From: a bacterium
Lineage (GTDB): Bacteria; Desulfobacterota; Binatia; UBA12015
Length of the DNA stretch: 9,883 nt
Direction of reading: 5' to 3'
NCBI GenBank assembly: GCA_029976905.1
Contig: JAPOLW010000110.1
Coordinates: 1-9,883 of the forward strand
Below, in pieces: positions 1-6,347 of this stretch (position 1 is its first letter; the number at the start of each line of letters is the position of its first letter). The notes under the pieces were generated by a model, which had not been told where the DNA came from, did no database searches, and worked only from the letters and a program-made list of their open reading frames with translations. Both the position numbers and the translations under genes were made by a program.

Positions 1-873
1 CCAATAATCCCAATCGACGCCATTCCAGTACTCGTCCCACGTGGCGTAGTGGCGCTCGCCGATGAGGTAACAAGGGCCCTTCCAGCCCAGCGGCGTCCGC
101 GTCGGATTGCCCCAGGGCGTACACGGGTAGTCGCGCAGACCGGCTGCGAACTCGAGGAAGAGCGGCGTCGAGGAGACCGCGTAGGAGCGCGAGAGCTGTA
201 GGACACGTTTGAACTTCCGGTGGATCTCGTCGAGGAAGAGAAAGTGATCGCGATCGGCCAGGGCCTCGTAGTGATAGCCGGGTGAAAGCAGAACTCCCTG
301 GACGCCGCGCTCTGTCAGGAAGGCGAGCATTTCCTCGATCTCGTCCATGCTGGTTTCGCGATAGACGGTCGTATTCGTCGAGACGGAATACCCGCGCCGG
401 ATGCCTTCCTCGATACCGGCAATGGCCTTGTCGAAGACGCCGGTGCGGGCGCAAACGGTGTCGTGCGTCTCTCGCATACCGTCGAGGTGGACGTTGATGA
501 GAAGTCGGCGATGGGGGCGGGCCTTGCGATAGAAGCGCTCGAGCAGAATTCCGTTCGTGCACAGGATGACCTGCTTGCGCCGCTCGATGCAGCCCTCGAT
601 CAGTTCCACGATCTCCGGGTACATCGTCGGCTCGCCGCCGCAGATGGAGACGACTGGTGCGCCGCATTCGTCGACGGCGGCCAGGCATTCCTCGAGCGGG
701 AGACGATCCTTGAGGTCCCCCGTGTGTCGCTCGGTCGAGCAGCCGATGCAGGCGAGATTGCACGCGTACAGGGGTTCGAGCATGAGAACGACCGGGATCC
801 GCGTGTTCCCCCGGAGCTTGTTCTTGATTTGCCACTGGATCATGTCCGTGGCGATGTGCATCGGATACCTCAT
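1..873 (-). CDS. hpnH: HpnH, radical SAM adenosylhopane synthase (3' end outside window)
   Basis: The protein is a radical SAM enzyme of the hopanoid HpnH family. HpnH couples the 5'-deoxyadenosyl group of SAM to diploptene to form adenosylhopane, the first step of bacteriohopanepolyol side-chain synthesis. The 291 visible residues show the cluster motif CNLACIGC (Cys38, Cys42, Cys45), which binds the [4Fe-4S] cluster. They also show VDECGAPVVSICGGEP around residues 67-82 (SAM-binding GGEP), VHLDG near 128-132, LLSPGYHYE near 195-203 and CTPWGNPTRTPLGW near 251-264, all in the order I know from HpnH proteins. The reading frame is open to base 1, so the C-terminus, with its expected further cysteines, is missing. 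The ATG at 873 has a strong Shine-Dalgarno 8 nt upstream, which favours it over the second ATG at 861. It lies 70 bp downstream of hpnG on the same strand. Recognition is by eye, but several motifs agree. Confidence 0.93.
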   Translation of the reverse strand, partial: MRYPMHIATDMIQWQIKNKLRGNTRIPVVLMLEPLYACNLACIGCSTERHTGDLKDRLPLEECLAAVDECGAPVVSICGGEPTMYPEIVELIEGCIERRKQVILCTNGILLERFYRKARPHRRLLINVHLDGMRETHDTVCARTGVFDKAIAGIEEGIRRGYSVSTNTTVYRETSMDEIEEMLAFLTERGVQGVLLSPGYHYEALADRDHFLFLDEIHRKFKRVLQLSRSYAVSSTPLFLEFAAGLRDYPCTPWGNPTRTPLGWKGPCYLIGERHYATWDEYWNGVDWDYW

Positions 874-881
874 CTCGTCTT

Positions 882-891
882 CCTCTCCTCC
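882..891 (-). promoter_or_regulatory. Shine-Dalgarno of hpnH
   Basis: On the minus strand this reads GGAGGAGAGG, ending 8 nt before the ATG at 873. It is the strongest ribosome-binding site in the window and fixes the hpnH start. It also suggests that hpnH is translated independently, even though it is probably co-transcribed with hpnG. Confidence 0.8.
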
Positions 892-911
892 CAACCCACG
901 ACGCGTCGCGG

Positions 912-927
912 CTGACCACGCGGTCAG
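912..927 (-). other. Hairpin in the hpnG-hpnH intergenic gap
   Basis: A perfect inverted repeat, CTGACC / GGTCAG, has a 4-nt loop and lies between the hpnG stop and the hpnH ribosome-binding site. On the minus-strand transcript it would form a 6-bp stem with a tetraloop. No T-run follows it, so it does not look like an intrinsic terminator. A role in mRNA processing or in setting different hpnG and hpnH levels is possible, and so is chance in GC-rich DNA. The 10-bp palindrome CGACGCGTCG at 899-908 lies next to it. Confidence 0.4.
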
Positions 928-943
928 TATCCACCGGTCGCCC

Positions 944-1750
944 TCAATGCAAGCGGGGGAGCACGCGGGCGAGCACCGAGACCAGGGTCTTGTTGGCTTC
1001 CCGGCCGCCCCGGGCCAATCGCATCAGGGGGCCAAGCCGCGCGGGCGAGAGGAGAGTGCGTCCGAGCAGGCGGAGTTGGTCTGCGCGTCGGGAGAGGTCG
1101 AGTCCGCCCAGGTCGGGCAACTCGTCGTGCGCTGCGTCGGAGGCCGCGCGAATGACGAGCGCAGGCACCGCGGCGGCGACGGCTTGTTCGAGCAGTGCGG
1201 CGCTTTCCATGTCGACGGCGTCGGCGCGCGTCCGCTCCGCCAGTGCGCGCTTCTCCCCCGGTGTCCGCACGACGTGCTCGGTACTCACGAGCAGGCCGCG
1301 CCGGGAGCGGCCCTCGGGAAGCTCCGGGGCCGTCCGGGCCCGCAGGTGGCGATCGACTTCGATCGGAGTTTGGCCGACACGACCGACGCGGTCCGGAACG
1401 ATGGCGTCGCCCACGGCCACCGCGGGGGAGAGCCCTCCGGCGAGGCCGGTGGCGATCAGGCAGCGGGGTCGCAGCGCGTCGATCGCGCGGCGCGCGGCCC
1501 GGTGGGCTGCGTCGAGGCCGATGCCCGTCTCCTGGAGGACGACGTGGGTCCCGCCGACCAGACCCGACCAGCGGTTGCGCCCGGCGTCATCGCACTCGTG
1601 GCGCGGGGTGGCGAGGAGCCCGACCAGAGCCGCGCATTCGTAGGGCAGTGCCGCACAGACGAGAATGGGGGCGGGGCCGGGCGCTCCGGAGCGTCCTGCG
1701 TCTGCGGCCGTCTGCACTGGACGCGCCGCCGTGCCCGCCGGATCGGCCAC
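944..1750 (-). CDS. hpnG: HpnG-like hopanoid-associated nucleoside phosphorylase
   Basis: This 268-residue protein has the purine nucleoside phosphorylase / MTAN fold signature. In HpnG the enzyme removes adenine from adenosylhopane to give a ribosyl- or phosphoribosyl-hopane. The domain begins near residue 28 (ILVCAALPYE). It continues with TGLAGGLSPAVAVGDAIVP at about 101-119, the family's glycine-rich phosphate/ribose segment, then VDMESAA at 179-185 (Glu182 is the expected ribose-binding residue) and RAASDAAHDELP at 201-212, where Asp205 is the likely base-contacting acid. The start is uncertain. The GTG at 1750 has no strong ribosome-binding site, another GTG lies at 1717, and the first 25 or so residues are Ala/Pro/Gly-rich and outside the fold. 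The plsC-like gene ends 11 bp upstream and hpnH follows downstream. That pairing is the main reason for calling hpnG rather than a generic MTA/SAH nucleosidase. Confidence 0.86.
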   Translation of the reverse strand: MADPAGTAARPVQTAADAGRSGAPGPAPILVCAALPYECAALVGLLATPRHECDDAGRNRWSGLVGGTHVVLQETGIGLDAAHRAARRAIDALRPRCLIATGLAGGLSPAVAVGDAIVPDRVGRVGQTPIEVDRHLRARTAPELPEGRSRRGLLVSTEHVVRTPGEKRALAERTRADAVDMESAALLEQAVAAAVPALVIRAASDAAHDELPDLGGLDLSRRADQLRLLGRTLLSPARLGPLMRLARGGREANKTLVSVLARVLPRLH

Positions 1751-1761
1751 CGCGCTCGGGT

Positions 1762-2625
1762 CTACGGGCGCCGGGCCGCGACGGAGCGGCGGTCCTGCTC
1801 ACCGAGTTGATGGACGATTTCGAGCAGACGCTCGGCGATCTCCTGGGCTCCGCTTGCCCCCGCGCGCAGATCCGCACAGCGCTGTGGCGGCGACCACCGC
1901 ATGCGGATGTCGGGGCCGGGGTCGCGCCGGAAACGGAGTCGGACTTCCTCGAGGAGATTGTTGCCGGCGCCGAGGATGAAGAAGGGCAGAACGACGGTCT
2001 CGGGATGGCAGATCTCGATCAACTGCCCGACACCCGGTCGTGCCGGCCCGAGAACGTAGGGATCGGGGCCCTTTTGCCGTGCCCCCTCAGGGTGAATGCC
2101 CAGCACGCTGCCGGGTTCGGAGAGAGCGAAGGCCATCTGTTGCAAGCCGATGGGATTGAGGCGGGCCTTGCGTCCGTCGCGAAAGACCGGCGGCCACATC
2201 GCGTAGCCACTCATGACGAAGTTGACGACCGCCCCGAGAGGGTTGTCGTAGAAGAAGTTCGATCGAACCGGGAAGTAGAGTCTCTCGATGAAACTCGCGT
2301 GGGCGAAGAGGCTCGTCGCGGCGATGTACATGTCGAAGAAGGAGCGGTGGTTCGAGACCAGGATCACTCCGTGCGGTGACTGCACGCTCTGTATGTGCTC
2401 GAGCCCGTGGATCTTCCAACGGCGGCGGCTCACCCAGGAGACGAAGTTTCGCGGCGCGTGGTAGGTGAACGTCGAAGCGGCACTCTTGAGCCCGGCGTGT
2501 GTGTTGACCGTCTCGCTGAGGCGCACCGTCCATCGCTCGTTTCCCTGCAGAAGATCTCTGGGCAGGGGTTCGAAGGGAGGTGCGGAGTTCGCCTCGCGTG
2601 CTCGCTGCGCTGCTGTCGTTGTCAT
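1762..2625 (-). CDS. PlsC-like 1-acylglycerol-3-phosphate acyltransferase family protein
   Basis: This 287-residue protein belongs to the glycerolipid acyltransferase (PlsC/LPLAT) family. Members transfer an acyl group from acyl-ACP or acyl-CoA to lysophosphatidate or another hydroxyl acceptor at the inner face of the membrane. Motif I is NHRSFFD at 92-98, the HX4D catalytic pair being His93 and Asp98. FPVRSNFFYDNPLG follows at 118-131 and a PPVFRDG segment at 145-151. HPEGAR at 178-183 stands in place of the usual EGTR-type substrate-binding motif, and GPARPGVGQL at about 193-202 resembles the proline block of motif IV. No strong transmembrane helix is obvious, although a hydrophobic patch (GVILVSNH) leads into motif I. 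The ATG at 2625 lacks a good Shine-Dalgarno. It is the first gene of the run leading to hpnG and hpnH, 11 bp before hpnG, so it is probably co-transcribed. The acceptor is unknown; ordinary phosphatidate synthesis and a hopanoid-linked acylation are both possible. Confidence 0.87.
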   Translation of the reverse strand: MTTTAAQRAREANSAPPFEPLPRDLLQGNERWTVRLSETVNTHAGLKSAASTFTYHAPRNFVSWVSRRRWKIHGLEHIQSVQSPHGVILVSNHRSFFDMYIAATSLFAHASFIERLYFPVRSNFFYDNPLGAVVNFVMSGYAMWPPVFRDGRKARLNPIGLQQMAFALSEPGSVLGIHPEGARQKGPDPYVLGPARPGVGQLIEICHPETVVLPFFILGAGNNLLEEVRLRFRRDPGPDIRMRWSPPQRCADLRAGASGAQEIAERLLEIVHQLGEQDRRSVAARRP

Positions 2626-2685
2626 GACCGTGGTCGCGGAGGCTGCGGCCGAAGCACTCCGCGCGCCCTAGGTGTTGGTCCTTGG

Positions 2686-2705
2686 CGCCCTGAGAGTCAA
2701 GGGCG
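2686..2705. repeat. Inverted repeat 1 (CGCCCT/AGGGCG)
   Basis: Perfect 6-bp arms, CGCCCT and AGGGCG, are separated by 8 nt. It is the first of four successive dyads in the divergent gap. Taken alone it could be chance in GC-rich sequence. Confidence 0.35.
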
Positions 2706-2706
2706 G

Positions 2707-2732
2707 GCTGCCTCGGAATCGCTGGAGGCAGC
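2707..2732. repeat. Inverted repeat 2 (GCTGCCTC/GAGGCAGC)
   Basis: Perfect 8-bp arms, GCTGCCTC and GAGGCAGC, flank a 10-nt spacer. It is one of the two strongest dyads in this gap. No T-run follows on the plus strand and no T-run stands on the minus-strand side, so it is not an intrinsic terminator. It could be a protein-binding site or an RNA stem. Confidence 0.45.
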
Positions 2733-2748
2733 TCCCTCTTGCGAGGCC

Positions 2749-2780
2749 GGAGCACCTTCGAGCGCCGGCGACGTTGCTCC
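2749..2780. repeat. Inverted repeat 3 (GGAGCA/TGCTCC)
   Basis: Perfect 6-bp arms, GGAGCA and TGCTCC, flank a 20-nt spacer that itself contains the 8-bp palindrome CGCCGGCG at 2763-2770. It sits between dyads 2 and 4. Confidence 0.3.
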
Positions 2781-2781
2781 A

Positions 2782-2808
2782 CGGGGATCCGGGGGCCGCG
2801 GATCCCCG
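2782..2808. repeat. Inverted repeat 4 (CGGGGATCC/GGATCCCCG)
   Basis: Perfect 9-bp arms, CGGGGATCC and GGATCCCCG, are separated by 9 nt. This is the longest perfect dyad in the window. It ends 50 bp before the chosen SGNH start, where an operator or a 5'-UTR hairpin could act. It is not followed by a T-run. Confidence 0.5.
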
Positions 2809-2846
2809 GGCTTGCACGCGCAACGAGGAAGGGAGACCGTGTCCCC

Positions 2847-2851
2847 GGGAG
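2847..2851 (+). promoter_or_regulatory. Ribosome-binding site that decides the SGNH start
   Basis: GGGAG lies 7 nt before the ATG at 2859. It supports that start rather than the ATG at 2739, which would add 40 arginine-rich residues in front of the signal anchor. An out-of-frame ATG at 2855 overlaps the site. Confidence 0.6.
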
Positions 2852-2858
2852 TGGATGG

Positions 2859-4043
2859 ATGAGGGTTGTCGGTCGGAGAGTCGTCGCGGTCCTCCTCGGC
2901 GTGGGTGCTGCGTTCCTTGTGGCCGAGTCGCTGGCGCGGGTCTTGTTGGCGCCCCTGCCCAGAGCGCGGCTGGTCGTCGATGCTGGAGATGAGGAGCGTC
3001 GCGCTCTGGAGAACGCGCGGACGGAGACTCTCCGCATCCCGGGGGCGCTCGACCAGTCGCCAGAAGGCGGAGTCCTCTATTTCACCACACCGACGGGCAA
3101 GCGGTTTCGTGCGAATACGCGCGCGGTCATCGAGAATCACCCCCTGGGCAGGAACACGGTCGAGATCCGCACCAATTCGCTGGGCTATCGCAATCGCGAA
3201 GTTGGTCCGAAGACGCGGCCACGGGTGCTCTTCCTGGGTGACTCCATCACCGCGCAGGACTATCTGCCCGAACAGGAGACGATCGTGCGGCAGGTCGAGC
3301 GGCTCGCCAGACGCAAGGGGCGGCCACTGGAGACCGTCAATGCCGGTGTCGGGGCGATCGGGCTCGCCAATGAGCTGGCGATCCTCCTCGAGACCGGCCT
3401 CTCGGTCGATCCCGACGTGATCGTCTTGAACTGGTACCTCAACGACGCCGAGGCGTCGCCTGGCGTGGAGGTGATCGAGCCAGTCGGGTGGCTCGCCTGG
3501 AGTCGTCTCGCCGAGTGGTTGGCCTCGCAGATTCCGTGGATCGACTCCACGCGGGAACGCTCCGACCTCTCGGGGGTGTCGCCGGAGGTGGAAGCGCGCT
3601 GGCGACAGGAGGTGGCGGCTCGATTCCCCGCCGGCCCGGGGCATTGGGCGACGTCTCCGGCTGCCTTTCACGCCCGTGTTCAGGAGCTCGTCTTCGATTG
3701 GGGAGCGGCGTGGAGCGACGGTGCCTGGGACCGCATGCGGCCGCTCCTCCACGAGATGAAGCGGCTCTCCGACGAGCACGGGGCACGCTTCTTGATCGTC
3801 GCGTTCCCGGTCCGGGAGCAGGTCTGGACGCAGACCCTCCACGACGACCCCCAGAAGCGCCTTGCCGGGATCGCCCGGGAGATCGGAGCGCCGCTGCTCG
3901 ACCTACTCCCGCTCTTGCGCAAGGAGCGTAAAGAGAGGGGGGAGCCGCTCTTTCTGGACTGGTGCCATCCAAGCCCGAGGGGCAGCGCGATCATCGCCGC
4001 GGCGATCCTCGAATTCCTCGAGCGGGAGAAGGTCGGCTCCTAG
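2859..4043 (+). CDS. Membrane-anchored SGNH/GDSL-fold hydrolase
   Basis: This 394-residue protein has the SGNH hydrolase fold. Such enzymes hydrolyse or transfer ester-linked acyl or acetyl groups on lipids, glycans or other substrates. An N-terminal basic stretch and hydrophobic helix (residues 1-31, VVAVLLGVGAAFLVAE) form a signal anchor, so the catalytic domain should lie outside the inner membrane. Block I is LFLGDSIT at 124-131 with nucleophile Ser129. NAG at 161-163 supplies the block II glycine, and NWYLND at 191-196 supplies the oxyanion Asn195. DWCHPS at 367-372 gives the Asp367/His370 dyad. The segment TNSLGYRN before block I is common in bacterial members of this group. The start rests on a GGGAG 7 nt upstream and on placing the anchor at the N-terminus. 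It is divergent from the plsC-hpnG-hpnH unit and its stop overlaps that of the next gene. The substrate cannot be told from sequence. Confidence 0.87.
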   Translation: MRVVGRRVVAVLLGVGAAFLVAESLARVLLAPLPRARLVVDAGDEERRALENARTETLRIPGALDQSPEGGVLYFTTPTGKRFRANTRAVIENHPLGRNTVEIRTNSLGYRNREVGPKTRPRVLFLGDSITAQDYLPEQETIVRQVERLARRKGRPLETVNAGVGAIGLANELAILLETGLSVDPDVIVLNWYLNDAEASPGVEVIEPVGWLAWSRLAEWLASQIPWIDSTRERSDLSGVSPEVEARWRQEVAARFPAGPGHWATSPAAFHARVQELVFDWGAAWSDGAWDRMRPLLHEMKRLSDEHGARFLIVAFPVREQVWTQTLHDDPQKRLAGIAREIGAPLLDLLPLLRKERKERGEPLFLDWCHPSPRGSAIIAAAILEFLEREKVGS

Positions 4044-6316
4044 GGCAGTCCGTCGGCGATGGTGGCGGACGCCGGGGGGCGGCGGTGTCCGTCGTGATCC
4101 AGGTAGATCGGCGAGGACCAGGCTCGTTCCTGCACGGGCGCCAGGCAATCGTCGTCCGTGGAGGTTCCGAAGCCCCCGTGGCATTCCTCGATGGAGACCA
4201 CCGCGCCGTTGGCATCCCGCACCGGCCGGAGGCCATCGGCGTTGATGGCCGGCGTCTCCTCCTGCAGAGCCCGCACGTAGTAGACCGCGTCTCGTTGCGA
4301 GGCGGCAAAGTCGGGGTCCTCGAACTCCACGCGGCATCCGTCCGGGTCGGGCGGGCACGCGAAGGTGCGCCATGGATCTTCGATCAGGGCGGCGACCGGT
4401 TCGGCCGCGTCTTTGCGCGGGCGGATGCGCACGACCTCGATGGCGGTGATCGGATGCCGAACGTCTCCGGGGTGATCGCATTCGCCGCGGCAGAGAGTGT
4501 GCAGACGCTGGGCGGACAGACCGAGTACGCTCTCCTCGGGGCAGCCCGGCCTTTGCTTGCGGGCCCCGGCGGCCCGGACGAAGAAACGCGGCGTCGAGGA
4601 GGACGCCACCTCGCTGCCCATGGGTGCGACTCCGTCCGGGCCGTCGAGCAAATCGAACCAGAGCAAAATCCGCGGACCGCTGGTTCCGTAGACCTCGCGG
4701 CGCATGAGCGCTTCCCAGATCGACCGGCGGTCGCGCCCCTCTGCATGCACGGCGACCAATCCGCCCGGATACATGAAGCTCGCCTTGCGTTCGGTATCGA
4801 AGAGTTCGAAGAGGCGACTTGGTCGGACGGGCTGCGGGCGCGCCGGATCCTCCTGCGCGGGCCCAAGCCACGAGCGTACGCGGGCTTCGGTGGTGGCGTC
4901 GGTGAGTCCACGGGCGTCGGTCATGACGGGACGGTCGTACTGCTTGTAGCCGGTGCCGGGGCGTGCCGCGTGGTTGTCGGTGGAGCTGATGAATCCCCAG
5001 CGGAAGCGAAGCGGCCGACCGGTTTCGTCGCGAGACCGCGGATCGTCGATCGCCGCCCCGTACTGGGCGCTCATCGCCGGTCGCAGCGTCATGGCGGGCT
5101 TGAAGCAGTCGCGGCATTGATCGCAGTCGAGCCAGTCGGCGGCGCGGGTGTCGGGAAAGACGAGATCGGGAGCCACCCCGCCGTCGAGGGCGAGCTGACG
5201 GGCGTCCTGCACACGACGCTCGCATTCGTCGGTGGGAAGATCGCCGCAACGTTCGCGCATGATCTCGCCGGCCTGCCAGCAGCAGGGGAGGTAGTCGGGG
5301 CTTGGCGGCGGACAGATCCGACGGCCGTCTTCATCGAGGCGGTACTCGGGCAGGTCCCGGAACTCCTCGCTGTTTCCGTGGCCCGAACTGATCTCGAGAA
5401 GCCGCTGCCGTTTGGGGTCGTGTTGCTCGGCACTCAACTGGACGTCGAGCCGGGCTCCGGGCGGAGCATGGATGCCCCAGGCCAGGCCGTGCGGGATCAC
5501 CAGGCTCTCGAGGCCCCACTCGTCGAGCTTACGGAAGAGTTCGCGCGGCGTTGCGGCCGCCTCCAGGCAATCTGGCGGTAGGTCCCGGGTGTCGACATTG
5601 CGGGCGCAGGCGGGCACCGCGGCGAGTGATCCGAGAAAGGAGATCAGGTCCGCGTACTCCGTGTAGCCCAGCAGATGGGCGATGGCAGCGGCCCCCTGCA
5701 GGACGAATGCGGGAGGGGGCCGTTCCTCGTCGTATTGGTTCACGTCGATCGACGAGATGGGTCGGGCCGGAAGCTCGTCGTCCCGCAGCCCGGGAAAGAT
5801 CACGTTCTTATGTCCGAAGTGGGTCTCCGGCGTGCGGCCGGTTTGTGTCCACTCCCAGCCAACGAACGCGGCGAGGTCGGGGTCGTCAGGGTTTCCCGCC
5901 CGGGCGTTGCATTGCCGGATGCTCTCCCGGGTCTCTTCCCACAGCTTCGGCGTGAGGCTTTCGGCGTGGTCGTTGATCGAGAAGAAATCCAGTCCGGCGC
6001 AGTGGCGTGCGAAGTCACAGGCGTCGGCGGGCGGATGGGCGCCCTCGCCGTTGAAGAGTGGAAGGGAGTGGATGAAGGCATCGACCGAAAAGGTCGAGTG
6101 CACGTGTAGATCTCCGAAGAGGATCTGCTTCCCCGCGGGACGGGGAGCGGATTCGATCGCGCCGAGAGCCGTCGAGGCCCGCGCCCGCGCGGAGCGACGC
6201 GCGTCGAGGGTCTCGGCGGAGCGTGCGGGGCCCTCGATCTCCCCGGCGGAGGGGTGGTCCGTCGTGCAGGAGATTCCGACTAGGGCGACGAGCGCGAGGA
6301 GAGCCCCGGCAAGCAC
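4040..6316 (-). CDS. DUF3604 family lipoprotein with PHP-like metal motifs
   Basis: This 758-residue protein of the DUF3604 family has no assigned reaction. The family's histidine motifs resemble PHP/amidohydrolase metal sites. LVGISC with Cys17 is a plausible lipobox, so the protein is probably an outer- or inner-membrane lipoprotein facing the periplasm or outside. Metal-type motifs are FGDLHVHS at 67-74, NDHAES at 115-120, VIPHG at 273-277, EISSGHGNSE at 308-317 and STDNHAARPGTG at 445-456. EALMRREVYGTSGPRI at about 535-550 is typical of the family. The protein is cysteine-rich, with a CDQCRDC run at 398-404 and CC at 345-346, which suggests disulfides or an extra metal site. The start is GTG at 6316, with an in-frame TAA 9 nt upstream. 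The signal peptide lacks the usual Lys/Arg before the hydrophobic core and no good ribosome-binding site is seen, so the start is less certain than the family. The PilZ gene ends 31 bp upstream on the same strand. Confidence 0.9.
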   Translation of the reverse strand: MLAGALLALVALVGISCTTDHPSAGEIEGPARSAETLDARRSARARASTALGAIESAPRPAGKQILFGDLHVHSTFSVDAFIHSLPLFNGEGAHPPADACDFARHCAGLDFFSINDHAESLTPKLWEETRESIRQCNARAGNPDDPDLAAFVGWEWTQTGRTPETHFGHKNVIFPGLRDDELPARPISSIDVNQYDEERPPPAFVLQGAAAIAHLLGYTEYADLISFLGSLAAVPACARNVDTRDLPPDCLEAAATPRELFRKLDEWGLESLVIPHGLAWGIHAPPGARLDVQLSAEQHDPKRQRLLEISSGHGNSEEFRDLPEYRLDEDGRRICPPPSPDYLPCCWQAGEIMRERCGDLPTDECERRVQDARQLALDGGVAPDLVFPDTRAADWLDCDQCRDCFKPAMTLRPAMSAQYGAAIDDPRSRDETGRPLRFRWGFISSTDNHAARPGTGYKQYDRPVMTDARGLTDATTEARVRSWLGPAQEDPARPQPVRPSRLFELFDTERKASFMYPGGLVAVHAEGRDRRSIWEALMRREVYGTSGPRILLWFDLLDGPDGVAPMGSEVASSSTPRFFVRAAGARKQRPGCPEESVLGLSAQRLHTLCRGECDHPGDVRHPITAIEVVRIRPRKDAAEPVAALIEDPWRTFACPPDPDGCRVEFEDPDFAASQRDAVYYVRALQEETPAINADGLRPVRDANGAVVSIEECHGGFGTSTDDDCLAPVQERAWSSPIYLDHDGHRRPPASATIADGLP

Positions 6317-6347
6317 GCCCGTTGCTTAGCAGTTTCGCGCCGGTGGG

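Larger units (their letters stand above)
2626..2858. promoter_or_regulatory. Divergent intergenic region between plsC-like and SGNH genes
   Basis: This 233-bp stretch separates the minus-strand plsC-hpnG-hpnH unit from the plus-strand SGNH gene, so it must carry promoters or leaders for both. I see no convincing -35/-10 pair on either strand. It holds four perfect inverted repeats in succession (2686-2705, 2707-2732, 2749-2780, 2782-2808). They could be operators or structured leader RNA. Confidence 0.5.

Noticed and set aside
557..1810. 417-codon plus-strand frame across hpnH and hpnG
   Set aside because: It is antisense to two genes with clear catalytic motifs, and no domain is visible in its translation.
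2739..2858. N-terminal extension of the SGNH protein from the ATG at 2739
   Set aside because: It would place 40 arginine-rich residues before the signal anchor and run through the dyads. The ATG at 2859 has a well-spaced GGGAG and starts the anchor properly.
2087..3037. 316-codon minus-strand frame covering part of plsC and the divergent gap
   Set aside because: It is Arg-rich without motifs and conflicts with the PlsC motifs in the neighbouring frame.
3903..5249. 448-codon minus-strand frame overlapping the DUF3604 gene in another frame
   Set aside because: It is Arg/Pro/Ser-rich and low in complexity, with no family signature. It is a frame shadow of the real gene.
3962..5581. Long plus-strand open frame (539 codons) opposite the DUF3604 gene
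   Set aside because: Its translation has no recognisable motif, and it mirrors a well-supported gene on the other strand. Long antisense frames are common in GC-rich DNA.
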